From positions 27,216-91,215 of the forward strand of contig NZ_PEDM01000007.1 in assembly GCF_002742685.1 (NCBI RefSeq): a stretch of 64,000 bases of DNA. The letters run 5' to 3'. Origin of the DNA: Anoxybacillus flavithermus. Lineage in GTDB: Bacteria; Bacillota; Bacilli; Bacillales; Anoxybacillaceae. Positions 62,895-64,000 of the stretch are shown one piece after another; positions within the stretch are counted from its first letter, which is position 1; each line of letters opens with the position of its first letter. The notes below the pieces were generated by a model, which saw only the letters and a list, made by a program, of their open reading frames with translations, was not told where the DNA came from and made no database searches. A program made the position numbers and the translations under genes.

Positions 62895-62918
62895 AAAAAA
62901 GCCCAACACAAATAGGGC
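62895..62918 (-). terminator. Terminator of the transposase gene
   Basis: Minus strand GCCC-N10-GGGC followed by TTTTTT; a second stem AGGGCAT/ATGCCCT overlaps it upstream. Confidence 0.7.
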
Positions 62919-62939
62919 ATCCCCGTGATAGAAAATGCC

Positions 62940-64000
62940 CTAAGTGGTAGAAAGAACACGATCGAGCGTTTCGCCCGTCAACAGGAGACATAACGAGTCC
63001 CACACGTTTTTTTCGTGTTTCGTCAGTGTGGAAACGATGCTTCTTGTGATGCAAAAAGACTGGGCGAATGCTTCTTCGCGAAACGCACCTGAAATGTTCT
63101 CTTTGACTTTAACCATGCGAAGATCGCGTTCAGCTTGGTTGTTGTCAAAGGGCACATGCACTTCACGTAAGAAACGCAGCGCTTCTTCTTTTCGTTTCTG
63201 AAGCCGTCGAATAAAAGCGAGTGCTTTTTTCGGAAGAGGCGTCATCGTTTCCAATCGGTGCTGTGCTTTCGCTAGGATGCGATCATACACTCGTTCCCAC
63301 CGTCTCGCTTCTTCCTCGGGAAGTGCACCGTGATGAGCTTCGACTGCTTGTTTGGCGGCTAAAAGAAACGTGGTCATGCGCGATGCCCATGTATGTCCTT
63401 GTTCGATGAAGCCTTTTAGCTCACGTAAATGATGGGCATGACAAAGGGCATGTGTGGCTTTCGTGTATCTCGGATACGTACCGAACCCATCATGCATCAT
63501 CGTTCCTTGATATCGGGGAAGAATCCCAATGTCATCGGTCGCTTTCTTCCCGCGAGAAGCGTGAGAAGCCAAGTACGTATATCTCGATGTACACGCGACA
63601 TGCACCCATGCGAGTTTCCCATTGATGCGCAAACTCGTTTCATCGACATGCAAGATGTTAGAGCCAAGCAAAGCGTCTTCGATCATGTCCATATTGGATT
63701 CCAGCGCTTCGCGTCCTCGTTTCACCATATTGGCAAGAGTTCCTGTACTGATTGGGTGTTGATATAATGCTTCGATCGTATCACTCAAACGTTTATAAGG
63801 AATTAATTGAATATGGTGCAAATATACAGCGAGCGCCGTGAGCCGTGGACCGTATTGCACATGATTCGTGACATGTGGTGGAAACTCCGCTTGTTGAACA
63901 CATCGGCAATGTGGACAGGATTTCACTTCACGTTCATGTTGTGTCACTTCGATCGTCACGGGAGGGAGATCGAACACTTGACGGACATCGACTTTGAACG
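62940..64000 (-). CDS. IS66-family transposase (TnpC-like), N-terminus outside window
   Basis: DDE transposase; the frame stays open to the window edge (FKVDVRQVFDLPP), so the visible 353 codons lack the start. Zinc-finger part SCPHCRCVQQ, then the DDE core: HVDETSLRINGKLAWVHV (first Asp), MMHDGFGTYPRY (second Asp), HALCHAHHLREL and NNQAERDLRMVKVKENISGAFR (Glu). No frameshift or stop is seen, so it may be active. Confidence 0.92.
   Translation of the reverse strand, partial: FKVDVRQVFDLPPVTIEVTQHEREVKSCPHCRCVQQAEFPPHVTNHVQYGPRLTALAVYLHHIQLIPYKRLSDTIEALYQHPISTGTLANMVKRGREALESNMDMIEDALLGSNILHVDETSLRINGKLAWVHVACTSRYTYLASHASRGKKATDDIGILPRYQGTMMHDGFGTYPRYTKATHALCHAHHLRELKGFIEQGHTWASRMTTFLLAAKQAVEAHHGALPEEEARRWERVYDRILAKAQHRLETMTPLPKKALAFIRRLQKRKEEALRFLREVHVPFDNNQAERDLRMVKVKENISGAFREEAFAQSFCITRSIVSTLTKHEKNVWDSLCLLLTGETLDRVLSTT

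Larger units (their letters stand above)
62867..64000 (-). mobile_element. IS66-family insertion sequence (ISBst12-like), right part outside window
   Basis: Begins at 62867 with GTAACTATTCACCCC; IS66 elements typically have ends starting GTA. Inside are a terminator and a single transposase gene reading leftward on the minus strand. The single-gene organisation, without tnpA/tnpB next to it in view, recalls the ISBst12 group known from Geobacillus. Only one end is in the window, so target duplication and full length cannot be checked. The exact boundary is inferred from where the EAL-HDOD coding similarity stops. Confidence 0.8.

Noticed and set aside
1..64000. CRISPR arrays, prophage, rRNA operons, replication origin
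   Set aside because: No spaced direct repeats, phage structural genes, rRNA sequence or DnaA-box clusters were noticed.

Overview
The window looks like chromosome from a spore-forming, probably thermophilic member of the Bacillaceae, most likely Anoxybacillus or a close relative of Geobacillus. That rests on recalled protein similarity and gene order, not on a search. Sporulation genes (alpha/beta SASP, YhaL, YjcZ-type peptide), purine-rich ribosome-binding sites with frequent TTG/GTG starts, and a B. subtilis-like backbone (yheB-yheA-yhaX-hemZ, serC, trpP, hpr-yhaI, prsA, hit, ecsAB, yhaA, hmoB-hemEHY-yhgDE, yhfH-yhfI, lcfB) all agree with it.

Layout. 1-5.3 kb: a truncated multidrug-type permease, an alpha-1,4-glucosidase, a PepSY membrane protein, a 44-residue zinc-ribbon peptide and an RlmI-like rRNA methyltransferase. 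5.3-13.8 kb: a thiamin operon under a TPP riboswitch, with a complete YkoEDC ECF importer between tenA and tenI-thiO-thiS-thiG-thiF-thiD. 13.8-18.5 kb: a CNNM/CorC protein, an ABC-ATPase relic, a SASP gene preceded by a tRNA-like fold, the shared sugar-importer ATPase MsmX and a PucR/CdaR-type regulator. 18.5-36.5 kb: mainly conserved housekeeping genes for heme, serine, tryptophan uptake (with an evident TRAP site), secretion foldase and the Ecs transporter, including a 0.4-kb hit-ecsA gap that looks like a structured RNA gene. 36.5-39.5 kb: TetR regulator YhgD and YhgE, each preceded by one copy of a shared 23-bp operator.

39.6-46 kb: a maltose/oligosaccharide island (LacI regulator, binding protein, two permeases, oligo-1,6-glucosidase) with no ATPase of its own, which MsmX at 16-17 kb probably energises. 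47.3-52.3 kb: an acetate-type symporter module (small membrane proteins, DUF485, ActP-like symporter, CBS/DUF294 protein, DEDDh exonuclease) behind a cre-like site. 52.9-57.4 kb: lcfB under a FadR-type box and a TrpXYZ-like ABC importer. 57.4-64 kb: a PAS-GGDEF-EAL protein with a degenerate GGDEF motif, a chemoreceptor, and an EAL-HDOD gene broken by an IS66-family insertion that runs off the right edge.

Several parts appear to work together. Sugar genes at four sites carry similar LacI/CcpA-type operators. The mal and acetate blocks look like insertions into a backbone otherwise ordered as in B. subtilis. No CRISPR array, prophage, rRNA or ordinary tRNA gene was seen.
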